DNA of 34,334 nt from Dyadobacter luteus (GTDB lineage: Bacteria; Bacteroidota; Bacteroidia; Cytophagales; Spirosomataceae). The position numbers and the translations under genes are program-made. This document shows, in pieces, positions 15,201 through 24,600 of the stretch; the first letter of the stretch is position 1; every line of letters starts with the position of its first letter. The DNA is taken from assembly GCF_003383615.1 (NCBI RefSeq), contig NZ_QNUL01000042.1:1-34334 (forward strand). The letters run 5' to 3'. Under the pieces are notes generated by a model that searched no databases, had not been told where the DNA came from, and saw only the letters and a program-made list of their open reading frames with translations.

Positions 15201-15787
15201 TAACTAGCCTGGATCAACTGGATATTAACGAAACCTACAGCTATGCCGATTATCTTAAATGGCAGTTTAAGGAGCGTGTGGAGTTGATCAAAGGAAAAAT
15301 TTTTAAGATGTCACCAGCTCCTGCAAGGAGACATCAGCGCATTTCAAGTGTGTTTCAGGGCGAGCTCTACAAGTTTCTGGACAATAAAATTTGCCAGGTG
15401 TATTCAGCCCCCTTCGATGTCCGGCTCACACCGGCCAAAAATGATCAGAAGAATAAAATTTACACGGTTGTTCAGCCGGATATTTGTGTAATCTGTGATT
15501 CTTCCAAGCTGGACGATAAAGGCTGTATAGGAGCTCCTGACTGGATTATTGAAATACTTTCTCCGGGAAACTCTCAAACCGAAATGAAAAATAAATTTGA
15601 GGTTTACGAAGAAAATGGAGTGAAAGAATATTGGATAGCAGATCCGACCAGCGAGGTCGTTTTTGCCTACATCCTGAATGAAGATGGAAAATATGTTGGA
15701 TTAAAGCCTTTTACACTCGAAGAAAATGCGACGAGCCATGTTTTTCCTGACTTCCAATTAAGTGTAGCAGCTATTTTTAAAGATTGA
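15197..15787 (+). CDS. Uma2-family (DUF820) PD-(D/E)xK-fold protein inside the trp operon
   Basis: The 196-residue product matches the Uma2 family, a restriction-endonuclease-like fold common in cyanobacteria and Bacteroidota whose function is not settled. Visible motifs are KMSPAPARRHQRISS, SAPFDVRLTPAKNDQ, VVQPDICVICDSSKLDDKGC, APDWIIEILSPGNSQTEMKN, KFEVYEENGVKEYWIADP and the C-terminal PDFQLSVAAIF. The Asp of QPD and the Glu of IEIL would be the metal-binding pair. It overlaps trpD by four bases and ends one base before the next gene, so it is part of the operon transcript. It has no known link to tryptophan. Confidence 0.88.
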   Translation: MITSLDQLDINETYSYADYLKWQFKERVELIKGKIFKMSPAPARRHQRISSVFQGELYKFLDNKICQVYSAPFDVRLTPAKNDQKNKIYTVVQPDICVICDSSKLDDKGCIGAPDWIIEILSPGNSQTEMKNKFEVYEENGVKEYWIADPTSEVVFAYILNEDGKYVGLKPFTLEENATSHVFPDFQLSVAAIFKD

Positions 15788-15788
15788 T

Positions 15789-16502
15789 ATGATCCTGAAT
15801 CGTTTTATCGCTTTCGTCTTTTTTGCAATCAGCTTTTGTAGCATTTCAAAAGCGGCAGTTACTGACGGCAGCAAAAAGGAGAGAAAAAATTACGATTATC
15901 TGCTCTATACTCCAAAGGATTACACTACATCCGGCAAGGTTTATCCACTGGTGATCTATTTACACGGAAGTTCTCAGAAGGGGAATGATCTCAGTAAACT
16001 GAAAGCCTACGGTTTACCGCAAATGATCGAAAAAGGAGAAAACTTTGACTTTATCATCGCATCTCCTCAATGCCCTTCCAACGCTCCGCTATGGTCATCG
16101 GAGAATTGGTTTGAACCCTTGCTTGAAGAACTGACAAGTAAGTTGAACGTGGATATGAACCGGGTGTACATTACCGGAATAAGTATGGGCGGTGGCGGTG
16201 CTTTTGAAGTTGCAAAAGAAAATCCTGATACATTTGCGGCAGTTGTTCCGTTATGTGCCTGGCAAAGTTCTGCAGAAGATATTTGTAAGCTTAAGAACAT
16301 ACCTGTCTGGACTTTACATGGCGCCGCCGACGATATTGTACCGATTTCTCAAACAGAGGAAAAAGTAAAAAAATTGAAAGCCTGCGGAGGAAATATCAAA
16401 TTTACTTCGCTCGAAAATGAAGGGCATGCTATTCAATGGCTTTATGCAGACAAAACTAAATACCGTATTCTGGACTGGATGTTGAGCCAAAAGAAAAAAT
16501 AA
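15789..16502 (+). CDS. Exported alpha/beta-hydrolase (LpqC/PHB-depolymerase-like esterase)
   Basis: The 237-residue product has an N-terminal signal peptide (MILNRFIAFVFFAISFCSIS, then KAAV). The serine-hydrolase machinery is complete: oxyanion strand YPLVIYLHGSSQKGN (52-66), nucleophile Ser132 in GISMGG, Asp181/182 in HGAADDIVP and His213 in EGHAIQW. This layout fits secreted esterases of the prolyl-oligopeptidase-like or poly(3-hydroxybutyrate)-depolymerase-like group. The substrate is unknown. It lies one base after the Uma2-like gene and five bases before trpC, so it is co-transcribed with trp genes although the product is extracytoplasmic. Confidence 0.88.
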   Translation: MILNRFIAFVFFAISFCSISKAAVTDGSKKERKNYDYLLYTPKDYTTSGKVYPLVIYLHGSSQKGNDLSKLKAYGLPQMIEKGENFDFIIASPQCPSNAPLWSSENWFEPLLEELTSKLNVDMNRVYITGISMGGGGAFEVAKENPDTFAAVVPLCAWQSSAEDICKLKNIPVWTLHGAADDIVPISQTEEKVKKLKACGGNIKFTSLENEGHAIQWLYADKTKYRILDWMLSQKKK

Positions 16503-16507
16503 GGCAA

Positions 16508-17326
16508 ATGAATATATTAGAAAAAATAGTTGCCCGTAAAAAGGAAGAAATCGCTGCAGCTAAGACAGTTAAATCAATCTCCGATCTGGAAAAAGAACTG
16601 TTGTTCGCAAGAAAAACGGTATCACTCGCTACGGCTTTGAAACAGGCTGAAAAGCCACGAATTATATCGGAATTTAAAAGAAAATCCCCTTCCAAAGGTG
16701 TGATCAATGGAGCTGTAGATCCGGCAAAGGTTACAAAGGACTACGCGAATGCGGATGCGGTTGCGTTGTCGGTACTTACAGATATTGATTTTTTCGGAGG
16801 TTCCTTTGGTGATTTCGCTGCTGCGCGGCAAGCAAATCCCGGAATACCTATGCTGAGAAAGGATTTCATGGTAGATCCGTATCAGCTGTATGAAGCAAAG
16901 GCAATCGGAGCTGATGTTGTTCTTCTGATTGCAGCCTGCCTCACTCCCGGGGAAGTTGTTTCTTTGAGCGAAAAGGCACATGAACTGGGACTCGAAGTGT
17001 TGCTCGAAGTACACAATGCAGAAGAGCTTAAAGCGACGCTTTGTAACAGCGTTGATATCGTTGGAGTGAATAACAGGAACCTTAAAACCTTTGATACCTC
17101 CATTGAAACTTCCATTGCCCTGAGTGAACACATCCCTGATTCTTTTGTTAAGATATCAGAGAGTGGTTTGAAGGATGCTGAAACTATTCAACGTTTATAT
17201 CAGCATGGCTACAAGGGCTTTTTAATAGGTGAAACCTTTATGAAGACTGTGAATCCGGGAGCCGCACTTGCAGATTTACAAAATGATTTATCTCAGTTCA
17301 GTAATCAAAATCCTCTGGTTCTATGA
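16508..17326 (+). CDS. trpC: Indole-3-glycerol-phosphate synthase
   Basis: TrpC closes the indole ring by decarboxylation of CdRP. The 272-residue TIM barrel shows the start MNILEKIVARKKEEI, the SEFKRKSPSKG motif (54-64) with catalytic lysine, FFGGSFGDF, MLRKDFMVDPYQLYEAKAIG, LEVHNAEEL, VGVNNRNLKTF and ISESGL. It is a free enzyme, not fused to TrpF. Its stop overlaps the trpF start by four bases. Confidence 0.96.
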   Translation: MNILEKIVARKKEEIAAAKTVKSISDLEKELLFARKTVSLATALKQAEKPRIISEFKRKSPSKGVINGAVDPAKVTKDYANADAVALSVLTDIDFFGGSFGDFAAARQANPGIPMLRKDFMVDPYQLYEAKAIGADVVLLIAACLTPGEVVSLSEKAHELGLEVLLEVHNAEELKATLCNSVDIVGVNNRNLKTFDTSIETSIALSEHIPDSFVKISESGLKDAETIQRLYQHGYKGFLIGETFMKTVNPGAALADLQNDLSQFSNQNPLVL

Positions 17327-17973
17327 AAATAAAAGTTTGCGGAATGCGCCAGCAAGGCAACATTGAAGAGTTAGTAGCATTGAAACCTAACTTTATCGGG
17401 TTTATTTTCTTTGAAAAATCACCCCGTTTTGCCGGTGAAGAATTGAATGAGGAGTATATCAAAGCTATTCCTAATGATATTAAAAAAGTAGGTGTATTTG
17501 TAAATGCTAATCCGGGATATATCCTGGATACAGTAAAGAAATACGACCTCCAGTATGCACAGTTGCATGGAAACGAAATGCCTGATATGTGCCGTAGCCT
17601 CCGCCAGAAAGGGGTAAATATCATCAAGGCTTTCTCTATTGATGAGAGTTTCAACTTTGCCATGCTGAATAACTATAAATCATTCTGTGACCTGTTTTTG
17701 TTTGATACAAAAGGTGATCAGCCGGGTGGAAACGGAAAGACGTTCGACTGGAATCTGCTTAAAAAGTATGACAATGAAAAACCATTTTTCCTGAGCGGAG
17801 GAATCGGTCCGGACAACCTCGAAGAGGTTATACAATTGTCGAAGTCAATGCCTATTTATGGTATCGATGTAAATAGTAAGTATGAAACAGAGCCAGGCAT
17901 CAAAGACATATCAAAACTGACAGCGCTGTTTGCATCAGTGAGAGTAAAAGAGGAGGAGGAAGCAGAAGCTTAA
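17323..17973 (+). CDS. trpF: Phosphoribosylanthranilate isomerase
   Basis: TrpF converts phosphoribosylanthranilate to CdRP, the substrate of TrpC. The 216-residue barrel has the catalytic Cys6 in KVCGMR, the catalytic Asp near 128 in FLFDTKGDQPGGNGKTFDW, and the phosphate-binding strands FFLSGGIGPDN and IYGIDVNSKYETEPGIKD. It is translationally coupled to trpC through an ATGA overlap. The acidic tail (VKEEEEAEA) is an ornament without known function. trpB follows ten bases later. Confidence 0.95.
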   Translation: MKIKVCGMRQQGNIEELVALKPNFIGFIFFEKSPRFAGEELNEEYIKAIPNDIKKVGVFVNANPGYILDTVKKYDLQYAQLHGNEMPDMCRSLRQKGVNIIKAFSIDESFNFAMLNNYKSFCDLFLFDTKGDQPGGNGKTFDWNLLKKYDNEKPFFLSGGIGPDNLEEVIQLSKSMPIYGIDVNSKYETEPGIKDISKLTALFASVRVKEEEEAEA

Positions 17974-17982
17974 ATAATCAAC

Positions 17983-19182
17983 ATGGAAGCAGTAGCAGAA
18001 AAAAATTCGTTTCAGGTCAACAGCCGTGGATATTATGGAACATTCGGAGGAGCATTCATTCCAGAAATGTTATTTCCTAACGTAGAAGAGCTGCGGGAAA
18101 ATTATCTGAGCATTCTATCAGATCCTGGTTTTCAGAAGGAATATGATGATCTTCTTCGTCATTATGTAGGTCGCCCTACACCTTTGTACCGCGCCAACAG
18201 GTTATCTGAAAAATATAAAACCAATATCTTCCTGAAACGTGAAGACCTGTGCCATACAGGCGCTCATAAGGTGAATAACACCATAGGGCAGATACTTCTT
18301 GCCAAAAGGCTCGGAAAGCAGCGTGTAGTGGCCGAAACAGGTGCCGGCCAGCATGGTGTGGCTACGGCTACCGTATGTGCGCTCATGAATATTGAATGTA
18401 TCGTATACATGGGTGAACTGGATATCAAAAGACAAGCACCCAACGTGGCCCGCATGAAAATGCTTGGCGCCGAGGTTCGTCCTGCAACTTGCGGATCAAA
18501 AACGCTGAAAGATGCTACCAACGAAGCCATGCGCCACTGGATCAATAATCCGGTAGATACGCATTATATTATCGGCTCTGTAGTGGGCCCTCATCCGTAT
18601 CCGGATATGGTGGCTCGTTTTCAGTCTGTTATTTCTGAAGAAATGAGATGGCAGCTTAAAGAACAAACCGGTAAAGAAACGCCCGACTATGTGGTGGCCT
18701 GTGTAGGGGGCGGAAGTAATGCAGCAGGTGCTTTTTATCACTTTCTGGATGAAGAAACTGTGAAACTGGTAGCGGTAGAAGCAGCTGGTTTGGGTATTGA
18801 TTCGGGTCACTCTGCGGCAACTACGGCATTGGGAAGGCCAGGTGTATTACACGGCAGCCGGACAATTTTGATGCAAACTGAAGATGGGCAGGTGACAGAA
18901 CCGTTTTCTATCTCAGCCGGTCTGGATTATCCGGGAATTGGTCCTCAGCACGCTCATTTGTTTGCCAGCGGACGCGGTACATTCTTGTCTGCAACAGATC
19001 AGGAAGCCGTTGAAGCTGCATTCGAACTTACCCGGTTGGAAGGAATTATTCCGGCTTTGGAATCGTCTCACGCACTCGCTGTACTAGGACGCCTGGGTGC
19101 AGGAGAAGATGAAAATGTGATCCTTAACCTTTCAGGAAGAGGAGACAAGGATATGGCTACATACATGAAGTATATCGGTTGA
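17983..19182 (+). CDS. trpB: Tryptophan synthase beta subunit
   Basis: TrpB condenses indole with serine in a PLP-dependent reaction. The 399-residue product carries the PLP lysine Lys96 in CHTGAHKVNN, the catalytic Glu118 in AETGAGQHGVATA, and the phosphate-binding loop GGGSNA (242-247). This is the TrpB1 type that works with TrpA: the length is standard and LKREDLCHTGAHK is canonical. Unusually, trpA does not follow directly; two small ORFs lie between. Confidence 0.97.
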   Translation: MEAVAEKNSFQVNSRGYYGTFGGAFIPEMLFPNVEELRENYLSILSDPGFQKEYDDLLRHYVGRPTPLYRANRLSEKYKTNIFLKREDLCHTGAHKVNNTIGQILLAKRLGKQRVVAETGAGQHGVATATVCALMNIECIVYMGELDIKRQAPNVARMKMLGAEVRPATCGSKTLKDATNEAMRHWINNPVDTHYIIGSVVGPHPYPDMVARFQSVISEEMRWQLKEQTGKETPDYVVACVGGGSNAAGAFYHFLDEETVKLVAVEAAGLGIDSGHSAATTALGRPGVLHGSRTILMQTEDGQVTEPFSISAGLDYPGIGPQHAHLFASGRGTFLSATDQEAVEAAFELTRLEGIIPALESSHALAVLGRLGAGEDENVILNLSGRGDKDMATYMKYIG

Positions 19183-19203
19183 TCTGCTTTAATCATTAAA
19201 AAT

Positions 19204-19404
19204 ATGGCAACGCTTACATTACCTGAAGTATTTGACCTGCGTCTCAAAATACAGGAGCTGGAAACAAAAGTAAGTTCCGGTGAATTATCACTCTTTGAAA
19301 GGTGTGATCTCGAAGATGAAATACTGTCACTAAAAGAAAAACTGGGAGAATTTGACCGGATGAAATTCAGTGACGAAGGTGAATGCCTGAATTGCTCTGC
19401 ATAG
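19204..19404 (+). CDS. Small hypothetical protein, 66 aa, between trpB and the Dabb gene
   Basis: I do not recognise this gene. The short acidic product reads MATLTLPEVFDLRLKIQELE, is helix-rich through the middle (ETKVSSGELSLFERCDLEDE, then ILSLKEKLGEFDRMKF) and ends DEGECLNCSA with a C-x-x-C pair. It has no signal peptide. The ATG lies 21 bases after the trpB stop in an AT-rich context (AAAAATATG) like other starts here, and the reading frame is open without internal stops. Operon position makes it likely real; no function can be given. Confidence 0.65.
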   Translation: MATLTLPEVFDLRLKIQELETKVSSGELSLFERCDLEDEILSLKEKLGEFDRMKFSDEGECLNCSA

Positions 19405-19440
19405 ATTTTTTATAGTTTAAACTTAACCTTTTCTTCCCCA

Positions 19441-19830
19441 ATGAAATTAAGATTGCTTTTCCTGGCCAGCTTGCTGATGATCGGTTCAATGGCCTTTGTT
19501 TCACCTAAAAGTACACCGCCTAAAAAAATGCTACGTCACGTTGTATTATTGAAGTTTAAAGATTCCTCTACGCCGGAGCAGGTGAAAGAGGTTGAAGATG
19601 CTTTCCGTAAGCTGAAATCTAAAATTAAAGAAGTTAAAGACTTTGAATGGGGACTTGAAAACAGCCCTGAGGGATTGTCACAAGGCTTTACACATATCTT
19701 CTTCGTTACTTTTAACAGTGAAGAAGATCGCGCAGTATACCTTCCTCATCCCGACCACAAAGCATTTGTAAAGGTACTGGAACCACAATTGGATAAAGTA
19801 CTTGTTGTTGACTACTGGACTAAAGAATGA
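19441..19830 (+). CDS. Dabb-domain protein (stress-responsive alpha/beta barrel) with signal peptide
   Basis: The 129-residue product has an N-terminal signal-like segment (MKLRLLFLASLLMIGSMAFV), followed by a Dabb dimeric ferredoxin-like barrel domain: LRHVVLLKFKDSSTPEQVKE, DFEWGLENSPEGLSQGFTHI, FFVTFNSEEDRAVYLPHPDH and VDYWTKE. Dabb domains occur in stress-induced proteins and some small-molecule enzymes. The signal suggests envelope location. The stop overlaps trpA by four bases (ATGA), so trpA translation is coupled to this gene. Its link to tryptophan is unknown. Confidence 0.88.
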   Translation: MKLRLLFLASLLMIGSMAFVSPKSTPPKKMLRHVVLLKFKDSSTPEQVKEVEDAFRKLKSKIKEVKDFEWGLENSPEGLSQGFTHIFFVTFNSEEDRAVYLPHPDHKAFVKVLEPQLDKVLVVDYWTKE

Positions 19831-20636
19831 ACCGGATAACTAGTTTATTTAAAACTGCGGCTGAAAGTGATAACGATGGCTTGTTGAATGTATATTTCAC
19901 GGCTGGCTTTCCGAAACTGGATGATACGATTACCGTACTAACTGCTTTGCAGGACGGAGGCGCAGATCTTGTCGAAATCGGGATGCCCTATTCTGATCCT
20001 GTGGCAGATGGTGAAACCATTCAGCATAGCAATGACGTGGCGCTGGAGAACGGCATGTCTGTACGTATTCTGTTTGAGCAGCTGCAAGGTATGCGTGATA
20101 CAATCACAGTTCCGGTGTTGCTGATGGGATACATCAATCCCGTTCTTCAGTTCGGAATTGAAGCATTCTGCAAGAAGTGCGCGGAAGTGGGCGTGGACGG
20201 ACTTATTCTTCCGGATATGCCTATGGATGTATATGAAACTGAATACAAGCCACTGTTTGATGCTTATGGCATCCTGAATATCTTCCTTGTAACACCACAA
20301 ACTTCAGAAAAGCGCATCAGACAAATTGATGAGGTGGGAGAAGGTTTCATTTATACCGTTTCATCTGCCAGTGTTACAGGTTCCCAAAGTGGGGTTAGTA
20401 CCAATATGGAATCCTATTTTGAGCGGTTGAACGACATGCAACTGAAAAATCCGAGACTGATCGGCTTTGGTATTAAGGACCATGCAACTTTCAGCAAGGC
20501 TTCGCAGTATGCAGCAGGAGCTATTATCGGTAGCGCTTTCATCCGCGTGTTGATGGAAAGCAACGATCTTGTAAATGATATCAAAACATTTGTTTCTGAG
20601 GTAAAAAATAAGCCACTCACAACAGTAGAAGCTTAA
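19827..20636 (+). CDS. trpA: Tryptophan synthase alpha subunit
   Basis: TrpA cleaves indole-3-glycerol phosphate to indole, which is channelled to TrpB. The 269-residue barrel has the catalytic Glu50 in LVEIGMPYSDP and Asp61 in VADGETIQ, equivalent to E. coli Glu49 and Asp60. It also has LLMGYINPVLQFG, GLILPDMP, YTVSSASVTGSQ and the phosphate site GFGIKD. It is the last gene of the operon and is followed by a terminator 44 bases later. Coupling to the Dabb gene rather than trpB is unusual, because trpB and trpA are normally adjacent. Confidence 0.96.
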   Translation: MNRITSLFKTAAESDNDGLLNVYFTAGFPKLDDTITVLTALQDGGADLVEIGMPYSDPVADGETIQHSNDVALENGMSVRILFEQLQGMRDTITVPVLLMGYINPVLQFGIEAFCKKCAEVGVDGLILPDMPMDVYETEYKPLFDAYGILNIFLVTPQTSEKRIRQIDEVGEGFIYTVSSASVTGSQSGVSTNMESYFERLNDMQLKNPRLIGFGIKDHATFSKASQYAAGAIIGSAFIRVLMESNDLVNDIKTFVSEVKNKPLTTVEA

Positions 20637-20680
20637 TAAAAAGAACAGAAGAAATAAGATGCTGTTGGCATCAATTTTGT

Positions 20681-20711
20681 AAAAAGCAATCCGTCACCGG
20701 GTTGCTTTTTT
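20681..20711 (+). terminator. Rho-independent terminator of the trp operon
   Basis: AAAAAGCAATCC (20681-20692) pairs with GGGTTGCTTTTT (20699-20710), with a G-U pair, over a 6-nt loop and a final T-run. It follows trpA and precedes the barrel-protein gene, whose ORF could otherwise be extended upstream into this hairpin. Confidence 0.85.
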
Positions 20712-20734
20712 ATTTACCCTTATTTCTCATAGGT

Positions 20735-21472
20735 ATGATATTCAGGATAATACTTATCTGCTGCTTTCTTTTGAATGCTTTGGACAGCTTCGCCCAGTTT
20801 AGTCTTGATCTTGAATCAGGTCTTGTTCCCGGTACAAACTATAACAAAGTAAGAATCCCTAATTCAGGCGGTACTATTGTCAATCTTGCTGATGAACTCT
20901 CCATCAAACCAAAAGTATTCTTTCGGCTCCGAGGAACCTATACCATAGCAGGCAGACATAATATCTCAGCTTTGTACGCACCGCTGTCTGTCACTTACGA
21001 TGGCTCTTTCAACAGAGATGTAAATTTCAATTCTCTCATTTTCCAACATGGAACACCATTAGAGGTTTTCTACAAATTCAATTCTTATCGTCTTACCTAT
21101 CGATATGATTTTGTACGCACCGGACGATGGAGGGTAGGAGCAGGGCTTACAGGAAAAGTAAGAGATGCTGATATACGCTTTAAAAACGACATCCACGAAA
21201 CACACTATGACGACCTGGGATTTGTGCCTCTGGTCAATTTTTATGCTGCATACAAGCCTTCCTATCGTTGGTCTTTTATTGTTGAAGGAGATGCGCTTGC
21301 TTCAAAATTTGGTCGTGCTGAGGATATTTTTGCCGGTGCGGCTTATCAGATAAATTCGCGACTGGGTGTTAAGTTGGGTTACAGAGTGGTGGAAGGTGGA
21401 GCCGACGTAGATAAAATCTATAACTTCAACTGGATCAACTATGCATCTGTAGGTTTGCTGGCTACATTCTGA
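20735..21472 (+). CDS. Exported protein, probable outer-membrane beta-barrel
   Basis: The 245-residue product has a signal peptide (MIFRIILICCFLLNALDSFA, cut before QFSL), then amphipathic strands typical of Bacteroidota outer-membrane barrels: FFRLRGTYTIAGRHNISALY, YRLTYRYDFVRTGRWRVGAG, NFYAAYKPSYRWSFIVEGDA and SRLGVKLGYRVVEGG. It ends YASVGLLATF with a terminal Phe. I chose the ATG at 20735 because a longer start at 20702 lies in the trp terminator. The ligand and function are unknown. A palindrome TCACGTGCGTGA (21499-21510) follows the gene. Confidence 0.85.
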   Translation: MIFRIILICCFLLNALDSFAQFSLDLESGLVPGTNYNKVRIPNSGGTIVNLADELSIKPKVFFRLRGTYTIAGRHNISALYAPLSVTYDGSFNRDVNFNSLIFQHGTPLEVFYKFNSYRLTYRYDFVRTGRWRVGAGLTGKVRDADIRFKNDIHETHYDDLGFVPLVNFYAAYKPSYRWSFIVEGDALASKFGRAEDIFAGAAYQINSRLGVKLGYRVVEGGADVDKIYNFNWINYASVGLLATF

Positions 21473-21639
21473 GTTTTTCTGTATTTTATGTTGCTCTCTC
21501 ACGTGCGTGAAATCTGCCGGATCCAAAGGATAAGAGACAAATAATGCTTAAATTACTTCGTTTTCCCTCGTAAGAACGATATGTACTTTTACATTCAGGG
21601 TAACGTTATTTAGGAAATCCAGGATTTACCTCTATACAT

Positions 21640-24600
21640 ATGACACCTTTCACACCAGCAATGGAAGGCCTGTTGCTACGCATTCAGGAATACCGTCAGA
21701 AATACTATCAGAACAAGCTACTCAAAGGAATCATCTTTTCCGTAGTGCTTCTGCTTACAGTCTATTTGTTTTTCAATACCCTCGAATACTTCGGCCGATT
21801 CAGTTCTGCTGTAAGAGGAATGCTGTTTTTCGGCTTTCTGGCAGTCATCGTGTTTTCTCTTATTCAATGGGTCGTTCAGCCGCTGATTCATCTTATAGGT
21901 TTGAAAAAGCCTATTTCTGATGAACAGGCTGCCATTCAGATTGGTGAATATTTCCCTGAGGTAGGTGATAAACTGGTTAATACACTCCAGCTCCGAAATT
22001 TATCCGGTGTACAATCCGACCTGATTGACGCCAGTATCAGACAAAAGTCGGGGCAGCTGCTGATCGTTAAATTCTCTGATGCCATCCGTTTTAATGAGAA
22101 TAAAAAATGGTTGAAGTACGCGATTTACCCTATTGCCGCTATAGCTGCGATCCTGCTTTTCAATCCTTCATTTTTTACCTCCAGCTCAGACAGGATTATC
22201 CATTTCCAGAAAAACTACACCTATGCGCCTTTCTCTTTTGTACTGGAAAATAAGAATCTTAAGGCATTCAGAAATGAAGATTTTGAGCTTAAACTAAAAT
22301 TACAGGGAGACGCCTTGCCTCAGGCCGTGTATTTGGTCCAGAATGGAAGTCGTTTCAAACTAAACCCTGCTGTAGGACAGACTTTTACCTATACCTTTAA
22401 AAATCTGCAGCGCGACGCAGTTTTTTCCTTCGACGCAGCTGGTTTCGCCTCTGATGAATATAAAATTAAAGTAGTTGAAAGACCTTCTCTTCTATCGTTT
22501 GATGTAAACCTGCACTATCCGGTTTACATCAACAAACCCGCTGAAAGTCTGAGCAATGTAGGGAACTTGTCGGTACCGGAAGGAACGACCATAGAGTGGA
22601 ATTTTAATACTTCCTCGGCGAAGTCTCTGGGTATCCGCTTCGATAATGATTCTGCATTTTTTAAAGCAAAAGAGAGTGGGGATGACCATTTCGAAATACG
22701 CCGTTCAGCACGTAAATCTTCTCAATATCAGGTACTGATGAAGAATGATGAGGCGGATAACGCTGATAAAATTGGTTATTACATCAATGTTATTCCTGAT
22801 AGAACGCCCGTTTTGAACCTTGAAAATTTCCAGGATACTACACTTTACAATTACCTCGTTCTGGGCGGATCTATTAGCGACGACTACGGTTTTTCTCAAC
22901 TTAAACTGTTTTACTCGATTCATCGGGAAAAGCAGGATAAACCATCAGCACCGAAATCTATACCGATCCCTTTTAATAAAACTGTCAATACTCAGAGCTT
23001 CTTTTTTCAATGGTATGTAGACAGCCTCAAACTCACGCCAGGTGACAAAATTGAATACTATGCTCAGGTATGGGACAACGATGGCGTAAACGGCCCGAAA
23101 AGCGCCCGATCCCGATCTATTCAATTTACTGTTCCTTCCAGGGATAAAGTAGAGGCTGAAATTAAAAAGTCTGTACAGGACACCGAAAACCAGATGCAGT
23201 CGGCCATGAACAAGGCGAAAAGTCTGGAAAAAGATCTGAATAATCTGGAAAACCGCCTTAAGAGCAACAAAGAACTTGATTTCAAGGAACAAAAACAGGT
23301 CGAGGATATTCTGAAAAAGCGGGAAGATCTGATGAAGGAACTTCAGGCTATGCAGGAGAAATATCAGAACAGCAATGATAAGGCCCGCCAGTTTAACCAG
23401 CAAAGCCCCGAGCTCCAGAACAAGATAGATCAGCTGCAGAAACTGATGAATGAGCTGATGGACAAGGATACTGAGAAAATGTATAATGAGCTCAAAAAGC
23501 TGCTTGAACAGAAACAAAGCGAGAGATTATCTTCTCTGATGGAAAAGCTCCGGAATAAGGAGCATAATCTGGAAAAAGAGCTTGAACGAACCATGAAGCT
23601 GTTTAAACAAATGCAGCTTGAACAGAAAATGGAAAATCTGGTAGAGAAGCTGAACGAACTCTCTGAAAAAGAGGAAGCTTTATCAGAAAAATCTTTGGAA
23701 AACGAGAAAAACAAAAATACAAATGATAAAAAAGCTCAGAATGAAGAGCTAAAAAAGGAACAGGAAGCCATTCAGAATGAGTTCGAAAAAACAAAAGAAG
23801 AGTCTGAGGAGGTTGAAAAACTAAGTGAAGAACTGGAACAACCGGTAGAAACACCGAAAGAAGAGCAAAAAAAGGCTTCTGATGAGATGAAAAAGAGCAA
23901 TGAGGCACTGAGTAGGCAGGAGAATAAAAAAGCCTCAGAAGCGCAAAAAAAGGCTGCCAAATCTATGCAGGAAATGGCACAGTCGATGGAGAGTGCTATG
24001 GAAGGAGCAGAAATGGAGCAGATGCAGGAAGATTTGGATGCACTTCGTGATATCCTTGAAAACCTCATCACTTTATCATTCGACCAGGAGGCACTGATGA
24101 AGGATTTTAGGGGAGTTAATCTGCAAGATCCAAGATTTGTAAAACTGGGTCAGCAACAGCTGAAGCTTAAAGACGATGCAAAAGTGGTGGAGGATAGCCT
24201 CTATGCACTGGCTAACCGTGTAGTTCAGATACAGTCATTCATTACCCGGGAACTCAACGACATGAAATCCTATATGGATGAAAGTGTCAAAGGGATTAAA
24301 GACCGGCAAATAGGTGTAGCCACAGCAAAACAACAATTTGCAATGACTTCCATGAATAATCTTGCATTGATGCTCAGCGATGTGTTTAAGCAAATGCAGG
24401 AACAAATGGCGATGGCAATGCCCGGAATGGGAAAAGGAAAGAAGGGAAAGGAAAAAGGAAAACAGAGCGGTGAAGGTATGGGAGAGCGGCAGGATAAGCT
24501 GAATGGGGAGATGAAAAAGCTCGGATCCGGTAAAGAAGGGGAGGGGGGGAGATCAGAAATGCTGGCGCGAATGGCTGCTGAGCAATATGCCATACGTAAG

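Noticed and set aside
20702..20734. Earlier TTG start for the barrel protein
   Set aside because: It lies in the right arm of the trp operon terminator. The ATG at 20735 starts a normal signal peptide.
21499..21510. TCACGTGCGTGA palindrome considered as a second parS
   Set aside because: The core lacks the flanking symmetry of parS (no TTCCACGTGGAA or TTTCACGTGAAA). It is more likely a minor hairpin after the barrel gene.
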